This document shows positions 1 through 7,992 of a stretch of 64,000 nucleotides of DNA, piece after piece. Made by a program: the position numbers and the translations under genes. Below the pieces are notes generated by a model. It did no database searches. It saw only the letters and a list, made by a program, of their open reading frames with translations, and was not told the origin of the DNA. How positions within the stretch are numbered: position 1 is the first letter of the stretch; every line of letters begins with the position of its first letter. Location: assembly GCA_910584085.1 (NCBI GenBank), contig CAJTZY010000001.1, positions 33,259-97,258 on the forward strand, in the 5' to 3' direction. The stretch is from an uncultured Bacilli bacterium. GTDB lineage: Bacteria > Bacillota_I > Bacilli_A > RF39 > UBA660.

Positions 1-172
1 GTAGGTCCAGTGGCTCCAGTTAATCCTTGAGGTCCAGTAGGTCCAGTGGCTCCAGCTAATCCTTGAGGTCCAGTAGGTCCAGTGGCTCCAGCTAATCCTT
101 GAGGTCCAGTAGGTCCAGTAGCTCCAGTTAATCCTTGAGGTCCGGTAGGTCCAGTAGCTCCACCAGCAGGCC
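1..172. repeat. 36-bp tandem DNA repeat coding for collagen triplets
   Basis: A 36-bp unit is repeated in tandem about four times with only a few substitutions (for example AGTTAATCC against AGCTAATCC). Each unit encodes twelve residues of Gly-X-Y. Near-identical units make the number prone to change by slippage, so filament length may vary between strains. Confidence 0.9.
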
Positions 173-287
173 CAGTAGGTCCAGTAGGTCCGATTATCGC
201 ACCCATGCATTGTGGCTTGCATTTTGCATCCCTTTTTATTTTATTCATTGCATATCTAATTAGTTCGTTATTGCCATCGTTATTCAT
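1..287 (-). CDS. Collagen-like repeat protein (exosporium BclA type), C-terminus outside window
   Basis: The protein begins MNNDGNNELIRYAMNK, has a short region with two cysteines, and from about residue 33 is an unbroken run of Gly-X-Thr/Gly-Pro-Gln triplets with a 12-residue period (GPTGPQGLTGAT). Such collagen-like regions form trimeric filaments, and in spore-formers they make up the hair-like nap of the exosporium (BclA family). The start ATG at 287 is preceded by a clear AAAGGAGAGA ribosome site. The gene runs off the left edge, so the C-terminal domain that would confirm a BclA-type head is not visible. The spore genes 8-14 kb downstream agree with a spore-surface role. Confidence is high for the collagen repeat and lower for spore location. 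Confidence 0.85.
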   Translation of the reverse strand, partial: MNNDGNNELIRYAMNKIKRDAKCKPQCMGAIIGPTGPTGPAGGATGPTGPQGLTGATGPTGPQGLAGATGPTGPQGLAGATGPTGPQGLTGATGP

Positions 288-430
288 AAATCTCTCCTTT
301 CCAATTTATTTTATGAAGAATTATTTTTATCAATAATAATTATTGCCCTAAAACAAATATTAACAGTATGTCTTAAATTTATTTAAAAAATATATAACTT
401 CTGTATCATATCATATGAGGAGATGAAAAA

Positions 431-511
431 ATGAATAAGGAAAAATATAATGTTTATAAGGAAAAGAGTGAAAATGAAGATAATTTAATAAATCTAGATA
501 AAAGTTTTTAG
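431..511 (+). CDS. Very short reading frame with strong ribosome site
   Basis: A 26-codon frame (MNKEKYNVYKEK, highly charged) follows a good GAGGAGATG ribosome site with ideal spacing. It lies just before integrase remnants, so it may be the surviving start of a lost gene rather than a working microprotein. I do not recognise it. Confidence 0.25.
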   Translation: MNKEKYNVYKEKSENEDNLINLDKSF

Positions 512-515
512 GGTA

Positions 516-936
516 TTATATATACAGATGGTTAAATAATTCCAAGATACGTTGTAAAAAGACAGTATTATCTAACTATGAATATCTAAGATAATACCCA
601 TGTTTTCAAAAGTACATCAAAGGAATATTACAGTAGAAATGGTAGATGATTATACTACTAATTTACTAAATTCTGGATTGTTACCAAAAGCAGTGAAGGA
701 TATATTAACTGTTTTAAAACAAATATTGAAAATTGCCCAAATTAATATTGAGATTACAATGCCTAGAATATTAAAATGTGAAATTGAAATTTTAAGTAAA
801 ATCGAACAACAAAAATTGGAACAAATTTTACTAGGAAATATGAATATTGAAAAGTTTGGCATATATTTGTGCTTATATACTGGACTTAGGATTGGATAAA
901 TATGTGCATTAAAATTGGAAAATATAGATATTGAGA
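516..936 (+). pseudogene. Decayed tyrosine recombinase (phage-type integrase)
   Basis: Frames here can be joined into the N-terminal SAM-like core-binding domain and the start of the catalytic domain of an integrase. The first part (WLNNSKIRCKKTVLSNYEYL, about 524-590) is out of frame with the second (600-899), which contains ITVEMVDDYTTNLL and the catalytic-arginine context YTGLRIG. An in-frame TAA at 897-899 replaces what should be Glu in GLRIGEICALK, and the frame continues with ICALKLENIDIENI before a second stop. The C-terminal catalytic histidines and tyrosine are absent. At least one frameshift, one nonsense change and a 3' deletion make it inactive. It indicates a former integrative element here. 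Confidence 0.7.
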
Positions 937-945
937 ATATCTGAA

Positions 946-1014
946 ATATGCCAATCATAATAATAGAGATATAAATGCGAATATAAATATAATGTTGAAT
1001 GGGGTAAACAACTA
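946..1014 (+). pseudogene. Possible C-terminal scrap of an IS605/IS607 TnpB protein
   Basis: The short frame reads ANHNNRDINANINIMLNG and then stops. It resembles the RDINAxINIL ending of the TnpB/OrfB zinc-ribbon and RuvC-III region. It follows the integrase remnant directly, and nothing else of a transposase is visible. The call rests on about 15 residues. Confidence 0.3.
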
Positions 1015-1363
1015 ATAAAAGAATATGAACTTAAGTTAATTTAAATTTTGACGATTAAAAAAATAAGTAGGATAGCAATTATTCGAAATTGGTCTATGGA
1101 TAAGCAAAAGTTTCGAGTGAAGTAGAAGTATATACTTGTGAGGTTAAATATGTCAAAATTTATCTTTGATTTTGTTCTTTATCAACATAATTAACATAGG
1201 GGAAAATGAAATATAAAAAAATTAGATTGTGTAAATAATATGTCTAACTTTAACCGAAAATTGACATATTTTGTTTTTTACAAAGAAAAATAGTGTATAA
1301 TCATTTTAGAAAATATTATTCTAATCACAAAGTAGATTATTTTAAGAAAATGGAGGAGAGAAA
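1015..1363. other. Gene-free stretch upstream of the acetyltransferase gene
   Basis: There is no credible reading frame. Near its end AGTGTATAATCA (TATAAT at 1296-1301) is a plausible -10 element for the downstream gene, but no -35 box lies at standard spacing. A TTGACA at 1261-1266 is 29 bp away, too far to pair with it. The rest may be decayed mobile-element DNA. Confidence 0.4.
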
Positions 1364-1804
1364 ATGGAAGTAAATTTTAGAAGAGCTACAATAGATGATT
1401 TAGAAGCAATTATTACATTATGTAATGAATGTTTTAATGAAAATACTAGTATTGATTATGCAAGAGATATTTATTTAAAAACGGAAAATGATGAAAATCA
1501 AATCTATCTAGTAGGCGAAGTGGAAGGAAAAATAATCGCACATACGAAAATTACAATAATACCTACAATATACGAAAAAATGAATACATATGCAATATTA
1601 AATCATGTTTGTGTTAAACCAGAATATAGAAGACATAACATAGCCACAAAAATGTTAGTAGAGTGCGAAAAAATTTCAAAAGAAAAAAAATGTGTTGCAA
1701 TGGAATTATGGTCTATGAATTTTAGACAACCAGCACATCACTGTTATATAAACTATGGATTTGTTGTTAATGATGCAAAATTCTTTTCAAAAGAAATTAT
1801 ATAG
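1364..1804 (+). CDS. GNAT-family N-acetyltransferase
   Basis: A 146-residue single-domain GNAT protein. The acetyl-CoA-binding motif A is visible as VCVKPEYRRHNIATKML (about residues 83-99), and the usual C-terminal segment with an aromatic before GF is seen in HHCYINYGFVV. Such proteins move an acetyl group from acetyl-CoA to an amine; the substrate cannot be told. GGAGGAGA precedes the ATG. The next gene begins 12 bp downstream with its own AGGAGG site, so this is probably the first gene of an operon that includes the ABC exporter. Confidence 0.85.
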   Translation: MEVNFRRATIDDLEAIITLCNECFNENTSIDYARDIYLKTENDENQIYLVGEVEGKIIAHTKITIIPTIYEKMNTYAILNHVCVKPEYRRHNIATKMLVECEKISKEKKCVAMELWSMNFRQPAHHCYINYGFVVNDAKFFSKEII

Positions 1805-1816
1805 GAGGTTTTATTT

Positions 1817-2998
1817 ATGAAAATAAGTAATGTTTATATAGGTGGGTGGTTTCAAAGAACCATGCTACAGTTATCTGAAATTTATGACTTTTTAAGAGAC
1901 TGTAAAACAGAATTAAATCTTGATAAAGAAAAATTGAATGAATTTCGTAAAAATTTACAAATTGGAAAAATAGATTATGGAGTTGCAGGAGAAGAATATA
2001 TAGAGTTTACGACAGCTTTAAATATAAGTGTCAAAATATTTGAGGATGGTTTAATCGTGCTTGACAATAAAAATGTAAGTGAGGATACCTTATTTGCAGA
2101 TATAGATCATGTAACGGATTATTATGAAAATAAGTTATCACCCGCATTTAGCTATTTATTTAGTTTAGGAGCCCCAGTTCCAAAAGAACTTGCCAATATT
2201 GAGACAGTATATCCATACTTTGTTGTATGTGAAAATGCAACTAAGGATGAAATCAACGATTTATTATCAAGAACTGAAAAACAGAAATATTTTGAATTTA
2301 ATAATGATAAATACGATGTTATAAGAGGAGATAAGTATTATTTTGTTAACAATAAAAAACAATCAGATGATAATATAGAAAGATATATTGAAGAACAAAT
2401 ATTTATTCGTGAGTTTAAGGGACAATTACACAGATATCTAAATATTCACAGGATTATTTGGGAAAAAATTGATGCAGTTAAAGAAAATGTTAATGTTAAA
2501 GGATCTGAAATTGTTAAATTTACTACTAAAATTGAAGGATACATTAAAACAATTAACTTAATTGACGGAAGAATTAACCAAATGAGTACCTATATTTCTA
2601 CTAGAGAGAAAATTGCCAAAAGTGATACAGAACTTGCAGAGTTTTTAGCAATTTCTGGATATAGATATGAAACATTAAGGGATACCTTAGATTATATAAA
2701 ATATTTGTGGGGTATGACTAAAAATTATGTTAATTCTGCACAAAAACTTTTTGATGGACTTAAAGCTGATGTAACAAGTAAATCAGTAGATAGTTTAACA
2801 ATTGTTACATCAATGAGTGCAGGAGCATCAATTATTGGATTACTTACAAACTCAGCTCCAGAATTTACTTTATTTGGTGTTTTATATTTCTTCTTGCTAG
2901 CAATTTTAGGTTGGGGGTCAACTAAAGTGCTAGGCACTATATCAAAAAATAAAAAATATGAAGTATCAGATATTGAATATGAAAAAGATATTAAATAA
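1817..2998 (+). CDS. Unknown protein with C-terminal two-helix membrane anchor
   Basis: 393 residues, not recognised. The N-terminal half is charged and mixed alpha/beta. The middle (about 190-320) is mostly long helices with coiled-coil character. Two hydrophobic segments near residues 335-380, separated by a short loop, form a hairpin anchor, followed by a charged tail. It sits between an acetyltransferase and an ABC exporter with 12- and 10-bp gaps, so it is probably co-expressed. Working with the exporter, for example as an accessory or self-protection protein, is inference from position only. Confidence 0.7.
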   Translation: MKISNVYIGGWFQRTMLQLSEIYDFLRDCKTELNLDKEKLNEFRKNLQIGKIDYGVAGEEYIEFTTALNISVKIFEDGLIVLDNKNVSEDTLFADIDHVTDYYENKLSPAFSYLFSLGAPVPKELANIETVYPYFVVCENATKDEINDLLSRTEKQKYFEFNNDKYDVIRGDKYYFVNNKKQSDDNIERYIEEQIFIREFKGQLHRYLNIHRIIWEKIDAVKENVNVKGSEIVKFTTKIEGYIKTINLIDGRINQMSTYISTREKIAKSDTELAEFLAISGYRYETLRDTLDYIKYLWGMTKNYVNSAQKLFDGLKADVTSKSVDSLTIVTSMSAGASIIGLLTNSAPEFTLFGVLYFFLLAILGWGSTKVLGTISKNKKYEVSDIEYEKDIK

Positions 2999-3008
2999 GT
3001 AGGAAAAT

Positions 3009-4739
3009 ATGAAAAGATATTTTAATACATTTAGGACCCTTTTAAAAATTGCAAATAAAAAAATGTTCATTATAATACAGATGTTTATAAGCTCAGGGCT
3101 AAATAATATATCCAGTCTCTTGCCGCCTATTGCAACATCTGGAATAATTGCTATGGTAACACAAGGCAACTTTAATGGAATATGGTTTTATGTATTTCTT
3201 TATATGATGTTTTATATAGTATATTTTGGATCACTCAGTTGGAATTATTATACATATACTGTTTTAGCAGATTATTATCACTTAGAAGTTCAAAGAATGT
3301 TATTTGAGAAAGTAGCAAGTAACGATGCTATATCAGAAAAAATTTCGAAAGGAAAGATAATTGAAACCTGTAGTGACGACATAAGGTACTTAGTAGATGT
3401 AGTAGACTCATCAGTAAAGGCATCTATGAGTATAGTAAAATTATTAATAATATTTCTAATATTTATGCGCTATAATATCATAGTTGCTTCTGTTGTTTTA
3501 ATTTTGGATTTATTATATTTAAAATTAATGAATGATAATTCAAAAAAAGTTTCTAAGTACTATGAAGGTACTAGAAAATATGAAGATAAAATTATTGATA
3601 CATTAAATCAAATGTTAGCAAACCTAAAACAAGTAAAGACATTAAATCTTATGCCTAAATTAAATGTTAATCTAGATAAAACTAGAAAAAGATGGAAAGA
3701 ACAATATAAAGGTAAAAGAGTAAATATGACCATAAGGTACTGTATTATACCATTTATTGTATATATAGGTAAAATACTTTTATATATATTCTTAGCTTAT
3801 TTAGTAATTAATAAAAAGATGACTATTGATAAATTAGTATTACTAATTAGTTATTTCGAGATGGCAATTACATGTACTGATTCAATGCTTGATAATTTAC
3901 TTAACTTAAGTAACTATGGAGTAAGAGTAAATAGAATTAAAAATATCCTTGATTATGTGCCACAAAAAGATATCGATTTTGGTGATGTAGATAATGATTA
4001 TATAAACGGTATTGTAGAATTTAAAAATGTTTGTTATGAAATAAAAAATAAAAAAATATTAGATAAAGCTACATTTAAAATTTATCCAAATGAAATTAAT
4101 ACAATTATTGGACATAGCGGAAGTGGAAAAACGACCATTATAAATCTTTTATATAGATTAGATAGAATTAAATCAGGTGAAATATTAATTGATGATGAAA
4201 ATATATATAACTATTCTAAACATGTCTATTCATCAAATGTTTCAGGCGTGTTTCAAAAACCATTTGTATTTGAAATGAGTATAAAAGATAATTTATCACT
4301 AGTAAATCCTAACTTCAAAAATCAAGTAGAAGCGTGCAAAAGGGTTGGCATCCATGAATTTATTGATAGTTTGCCTAAAGGTTATAATACCATAATTAGC
4401 GAAGATGCACATTTATTGTCAGAAGGACAAAAACAACTACTTGCAATAGCTAGGTCGCTATTATCAAAAGCAGAAATATTACTTTTAGATGAAGTTACTA
4501 GTAATATTGATCCTACAACAACTACAAAAATAGGAGAGTTATTAAAAGATTTAAAGACAGATCACACAATAATTTTAGTAACACATAAACCTGAAATGAT
4601 GGATATTTCAGATAGAATAATAGTGTTAGATAAAGGAAAAGTAATTGCAAAAGGATATAATCAAAATGTTTATGATAAATGTGATTTATATAAAGAGTTA
4701 AAAAATAGAACATTTGCTAGTATTAGCGAACCAAATTAA
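3009..4739 (+). CDS. ABC exporter half-transporter (membrane domain fused to ATPase)
   Basis: 576 residues. An N-terminal membrane domain with about six helices (residues 15-310) is fused to an ABC ATPase. The Walker A motif GHSGSGKT begins at residue 368, the signature is LSEGQKQ rather than LSGGQKQ, and the Walker B/glutamate is LLLDEVTSNID. The catalytic glutamate is kept, so a homodimer should hydrolyse ATP. This layout is typical of peptide, lipid or drug exporters. It is the third gene of the run starting at 1364. A weak hairpin with a T-run follows the stop. Confidence 0.88.
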   Translation: MKRYFNTFRTLLKIANKKMFIIIQMFISSGLNNISSLLPPIATSGIIAMVTQGNFNGIWFYVFLYMMFYIVYFGSLSWNYYTYTVLADYYHLEVQRMLFEKVASNDAISEKISKGKIIETCSDDIRYLVDVVDSSVKASMSIVKLLIIFLIFMRYNIIVASVVLILDLLYLKLMNDNSKKVSKYYEGTRKYEDKIIDTLNQMLANLKQVKTLNLMPKLNVNLDKTRKRWKEQYKGKRVNMTIRYCIIPFIVYIGKILLYIFLAYLVINKKMTIDKLVLLISYFEMAITCTDSMLDNLLNLSNYGVRVNRIKNILDYVPQKDIDFGDVDNDYINGIVEFKNVCYEIKNKKILDKATFKIYPNEINTIIGHSGSGKTTIINLLYRLDRIKSGEILIDDENIYNYSKHVYSSNVSGVFQKPFVFEMSIKDNLSLVNPNFKNQVEACKRVGIHEFIDSLPKGYNTIISEDAHLLSEGQKQLLAIARSLLSKAEILLLDEVTSNIDPTTTTKIGELLKDLKTDHTIILVTHKPEMMDISDRIIVLDKGKVIAKGYNQNVYDKCDLYKELKNRTFASISEPN

Positions 4740-4760
4740 ATAGCAATTTGCTTTTTTTTC

Positions 4761-4789
4761 TTGAAATATTATAAAAAATATTATATAAT
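4761..4789 (+). promoter_or_regulatory. Sigma-A type promoter of the gene at 4814
   Basis: TTGAAA (4761-4766) and TATAAT (4784-4789) are 17 bp apart. The spacer and -10 region contain the near-repeat AAATATTATA / AAATATTATA. Confidence 0.65.
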
Positions 4790-4813
4790 AACACGTATTG
4801 AAAGAGGGATAAT

Positions 4814-5350
4814 ATGACATTTGCTTATAGTGATGTAGATTTAAGTAAAATAATAGGCGCACTTAGAATTGATGGAAATAATTTTAGTATATATTATTTA
4901 GATGGGACAGTTTCAACCTATGTATGTACAGATGAAGATGAAAAGCAAAAAATAAAAGATATTATGCTTAAACAAGCAATGGAAAGACAAGCAACATATG
5001 ATATAAATGCCCTAGATATGCGTAATAAACTTAGTATAATAGGGTTTCTGTGGGCAATATTTGGAACATCATTTTCAATAGTGGAAAAACAACCATTTTT
5101 CTTAGGCTTAAATACATATTTATTATGTTCAAGTATTAAAACACATAGTGAAACAAAAGGTAAATTAAAAGAACTAAAAAAATATAAAATGTTTTTAGAA
5201 CTTTTAGATAATTTAAAAGATATTAATAGTGGATTAAGTGAAAATGAATTACCACTTGATATAGATACACTAGATGATTTTAGTTATGGTGAAGTTAAAT
5301 CACATTATAAATACTATAAACCTAAAGATAAACCAAAATTAATTATTTAA
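4814..5350 (+). CDS. Unknown protein with central hydrophobic segments
   Basis: 178 residues, not recognised. Residues 1-65 are soluble. About 70-105 hold two hydrophobic stretches (IIGFLWAIFGTSF and FFLGLNTYLLCSS), and the remainder is a lysine- and tyrosine-rich tail. GAGGGATAAT precedes the ATG. It has its own promoter and terminator, so it is a single-gene unit. Confidence 0.65.
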   Translation: MTFAYSDVDLSKIIGALRIDGNNFSIYYLDGTVSTYVCTDEDEKQKIKDIMLKQAMERQATYDINALDMRNKLSIIGFLWAIFGTSFSIVEKQPFFLGLNTYLLCSSIKTHSETKGKLKELKKYKMFLELLDNLKDINSGLSENELPLDIDTLDDFSYGEVKSHYKYYKPKDKPKLII

Positions 5351-5351
5351 T

Positions 5352-5380
5352 TATGTACTAAATTTAGTACATTTTTTATA
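5352..5380 (+). terminator. Intrinsic terminator
   Basis: TGTACTAAATTTAGTACA is a perfect 18-bp palindrome followed by ATTTTTT. It closes the gene ending at 5350. Confidence 0.8.
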
Positions 5381-5396
5381 AAATTAAAAAAAGATA

Positions 5397-5425
5397 TTGA
5401 CAAGCGTAAAAATAACGCATATAAT
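5397..5425 (+). promoter_or_regulatory. Consensus promoter with an operator-like dyad between the boxes
   Basis: TTGACA (5397-5402) and TATAAT (5420-5425) are 17 bp apart, a perfect sigma-A promoter. Within the spacer lies GCGT-N7-ACGC (5404-5418). A protein bound there would block RNA polymerase. The gene behind it encodes a regulator-like protein, so autoregulation is likely. Confidence 0.8.
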
Positions 5426-5442
5426 GTAAATAGGTGATAGAG

Positions 5443-6114
5443 ATGCAAGTAAATAATCCATTATATAAAAATATAGGAGTACACGTAATATGCTCACTAT
5501 TCACAGTTGATAAGGGTGAAGTAAAAGTTTTACTAATAAAAAGGAAAAATGAACCATATAAAGATATGTGGGCATTAGTAGGTGGGGCCCTATATAATAA
5601 TGAAACAATTGATGAGGGTTTTAAAAGAGAGATTTTTGAAAAAACTGGTCTTAAAAATGTTGACTTATATTTAAGTAATGTAGAAAGTGAAGTAAACCGC
5701 TCACCACTTAAGAGAATGATAGCTGTAAATTATATTGGACTTATTGATAAAGAGAGTTCAATACTTAAAGATACTGAAAAAACAAGTAATGCAGATTGGT
5801 TTATTTTAGATAATGTAGAATCTCTTGCATACGATCATGAAAAAATATTAAAAATAGCCCGTGAAAATTTAAAAAAATTAGTACTTTCTTCAACTGCACT
5901 TAAATCCTTATTTCCAGATGGCTTTACAATGCCAGAACTTCAAAAAACATATGAAAGTATACTAAATAAGACATTTGATAGAAGAAACTTTAGAAAAAAA
6001 ATATTAACGTTAGGGCTTATTAAAGAAACAAATAAAACAGAGATATTTAATGGTAAAAAACCTGCAAAAAAATATGAATTTAATGATTCTGTAGAAATAA
6101 AAGAAATTTTATAA
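5443..6114 (+). CDS. NrtR-like Nudix-domain transcriptional regulator
   Basis: About 223 residues. The N-terminal Nudix domain (residues 1-140) has the box reading GGALYNNETIDEGFKREIFE, in which the G-x5-E spacing is kept but the catalytic REUxEE core is changed (REIFEKTG). This suggests ligand binding rather than efficient hydrolysis. The C-terminal ~80 residues form a winged helix. The layout is that of NrtR, which senses ADP-ribose and represses NAD biosynthesis genes. I chose ATG 5443 because AGGTGATAG is its ribosome site; an upstream GTG lies inside that site. The phosphatase and P-loop genes downstream carry a matching operator. The regulatory role is inferred from family and context. 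Confidence 0.8.
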   Translation: MQVNNPLYKNIGVHVICSLFTVDKGEVKVLLIKRKNEPYKDMWALVGGALYNNETIDEGFKREIFEKTGLKNVDLYLSNVESEVNRSPLKRMIAVNYIGLIDKESSILKDTEKTSNADWFILDNVESLAYDHEKILKIARENLKKLVLSSTALKSLFPDGFTMPELQKTYESILNKTFDRRNFRKKILTLGLIKETNKTEIFNGKKPAKKYEFNDSVEIKEIL

Positions 6115-6138
6115 AATGTATAATATATACATTTTTAT
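6113..6138 (+). terminator. Hairpin between the regulator and the phosphatase operon
   Basis: AAATGTATA and TATACATTT form a stem followed by TTATA, just after the regulator's stop. It overlaps the likely -10 TATAAT (6136-6141) of the next unit. Confidence 0.5.
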
Positions 6139-6151
6139 AATCAGATATGAA

Positions 6152-6166
6152 GCGTAATAAATACAC
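6152..6166. promoter_or_regulatory. Second GCGT-N7-ACAC operator-like site
   Basis: GCGTAATAAATACAC has the same half-sites and 7-bp spacing as the site at 5404-5418, with one base changed. It lies just past the predicted transcription start from TATAAT 6136-6141, a road-block position in front of the phosphatase gene. Confidence 0.55.
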
Positions 6167-6186
6167 ATAAAAAGAAAGGTGATATA

Positions 6187-6744
6187 ATGATTTATTTACT
6201 AAGACATGGTCTTGATGATGAAAGTTTTATAGGAGGCTATTCTAATGTAGGATTAATTCCTGAGGGAAAAATTCAAGTAAATAGTTCTGCTAAATGGTTA
6301 AAAGAAAATATAACCAGAATTAATAGAATTTATTCAAGTGATGTTAAAAGAGCAATAGAAAGTGCAGAAATAGTTAATCATTATCTAAAACTTGATATCG
6401 AATATACTAGGGATTTAAGAGAATTAAATAAAGGATTATTAAATGGTATGCCAAAAAGTGAAGCTGAACTACTTTATCCAGACTATATAGATGTTAAAGA
6501 TATTCATCTTAAATATCCAAGTGGAGAATCAATGTTAGATCTATATAAAAGAATAAAAATATTTTTAGATAATATTAGTAAGTATGATGATTCTCTACTT
6601 GTTACACATAGAGGCGTAATAAATATGATTTATACATTACTTAACAATGATATACTTTCTATGGATAAGAAGCGGTATAATGTAGTACATGCATCAATAC
6701 ATGAATTAGATTTAGAAAAAAATAAAATAAGGAGGATAAAATAA
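6187..6744 (+). CDS. Histidine phosphatase superfamily protein
   Basis: 185 residues. The catalytic RHG motif is at residues 6-8 (LLRHGLDD), the conserved arginine is in YSSDVKRAIESAEI, and the second histidine is in VTHRGVIN (about 139-143). The branch includes CobC/GpmB-like phosphatases acting on small phosphate esters; the substrate is not evident. The stop overlaps the next start by one base (TAATG), so it is translationally coupled to the P-loop/CYTH protein. A ribosome site AAAGGTGAT precedes the ATG. Confidence 0.88.
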   Translation: MIYLLRHGLDDESFIGGYSNVGLIPEGKIQVNSSAKWLKENITRINRIYSSDVKRAIESAEIVNHYLKLDIEYTRDLRELNKGLLNGMPKSEAELLYPDYIDVKDIHLKYPSGESMLDLYKRIKIFLDNISKYDDSLLVTHRGVINMIYTLLNNDILSMDKKRYNVVHASIHELDLEKNKIRRIK

Positions 6745-7886
6745 TGATTAAAAAAATAGTATTAACAGGTGGACCATGTGCAGGAAAAACTACCGCACTA
6801 GCTAAAATAGAACAAGATTTAAAAGAGTTAGGGTACAAAGTATTTATAGTAGCAGAATCAGCAACAGAACTTATAAAAAGTGGACTTTCTCCAGTTGATA
6901 AAAATGGAGTAGGAATTGTTGAATTTCAAAAATACATATTGAAATATCAATTACAAAAAGAAATGCTTTATGATAAAATTGCAGAGGCATTTCCACATGA
7001 TAAAATAGTAATAATTTATGATAGAGGAACTTTAGATGGTAAAGCATTTATTGAAGAGAGTGATTTTAAGAAAATAACTAACCTTGTGTCAGAAGATTTA
7101 AATATGAAATTAACTAATAGTGATTTACTAAATAGATATGATATGGTTATCCATCTTACGTCTGCCGCTTGTGGTAATTCTAAAAACTATACACTTGAAA
7201 ATAATAATGCCAGAACAGAAACAGTAGAAGAAGCAAAAAAACTAGATAAAAAAACAGTTAACTGTTGGCTTGGACATGAAAATCTTCAAATAATAGATAG
7301 CTACGATGATTTTGATAAAAAGATATATAGAATACTAGATGTAATTCATAATTTTTTAGGAAATTCGTTTGTAATAAAAAAAGAAAGAAAATTCATTCTT
7401 AATAATGAAAGTTATAATAATCTACTTAATGGATTAAATTATATAGAAACACATTTAGAACAATATTATATAGAAGATAACTCAAAGGAAGGATATGAAA
7501 GAAGAATTAGGGAAGTAACATCTAATGATGGAGTAAATTATTACTATTGTGTTCAAAAGAAAGAAAAAAATGGAATAAAGAAAATAGTCTTAGAAGAAAA
7601 AATTACAAAAACACAATTTCACAATATATTAAATAGTTCTAAAATAATCTCACAAGTTAGTAAAAACAGATATACATTTATCTATAATAATCAATATTTT
7701 AAATTAGATGAATTAGATGACTTAATGGTATTAGAACTAATTAGTAAAGATAATGATAAAATCGATATACCTAATAATTTTGATATAGAAAAAGAAGTAA
7801 CTGATGATGCTTGTTATCAAAATATAAATTTAGGAAATAAGGCAAAATATAGATCAATAAAACAAAATATATTAATAAATAATTAA
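6744..7886 (+). CDS. P-loop (NadR/Ttd14-like AAA) protein with CYTH-like C-terminal domain
   Basis: 380 residues. Residues 1-205 form a small-molecule-kinase-like P-loop domain with Walker A GGPCAGKTT at 9-17 and IIYDRGTLDG as the Walker B-like aspartate; this resembles the kinase part of NadR and the AAA_28 family. Residues 210-380 look like a CYTH (triphosphate tunnel) domain starting at IKKERKFIL, where the usual ExExK signature is degenerate. CYTH domains bind triphosphates or polyphosphate. The N-terminal domain is related to 43507-44775. Clustering with an NrtR-like regulator and a phosphatase suggests nucleotide or NAD metabolism; the reaction is unknown. Confidence 0.75.
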   Translation: MIKKIVLTGGPCAGKTTALAKIEQDLKELGYKVFIVAESATELIKSGLSPVDKNGVGIVEFQKYILKYQLQKEMLYDKIAEAFPHDKIVIIYDRGTLDGKAFIEESDFKKITNLVSEDLNMKLTNSDLLNRYDMVIHLTSAACGNSKNYTLENNNARTETVEEAKKLDKKTVNCWLGHENLQIIDSYDDFDKKIYRILDVIHNFLGNSFVIKKERKFILNNESYNNLLNGLNYIETHLEQYYIEDNSKEGYERRIREVTSNDGVNYYYCVQKKEKNGIKKIVLEEKITKTQFHNILNSSKIISQVSKNRYTFIYNNQYFKLDELDDLMVLELISKDNDKIDIPNNFDIEKEVTDDACYQNINLGNKAKYRSIKQNILINN

Positions 7887-7992
7887 AAAAGGCTTAGCAG
7901 TCTTTTCTTTATGTACAATTTTATAAAATTGATTGAATAGCCCTTCTTTTTTACACCTTTTTAATGTATAATAAATTATAGTAGGTGATATA

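Noticed and set aside
1..172. Regular repeats at the left edge as a CRISPR array
   Set aside because: The 36-bp units are directly adjacent with no unique spacers, and they translate into collagen triplets in one open frame.
1261..1301. TTGACA 1261 with TATAAT 1296 as one promoter
   Set aside because: The 29-bp spacing is far outside the 15-19 bp range.
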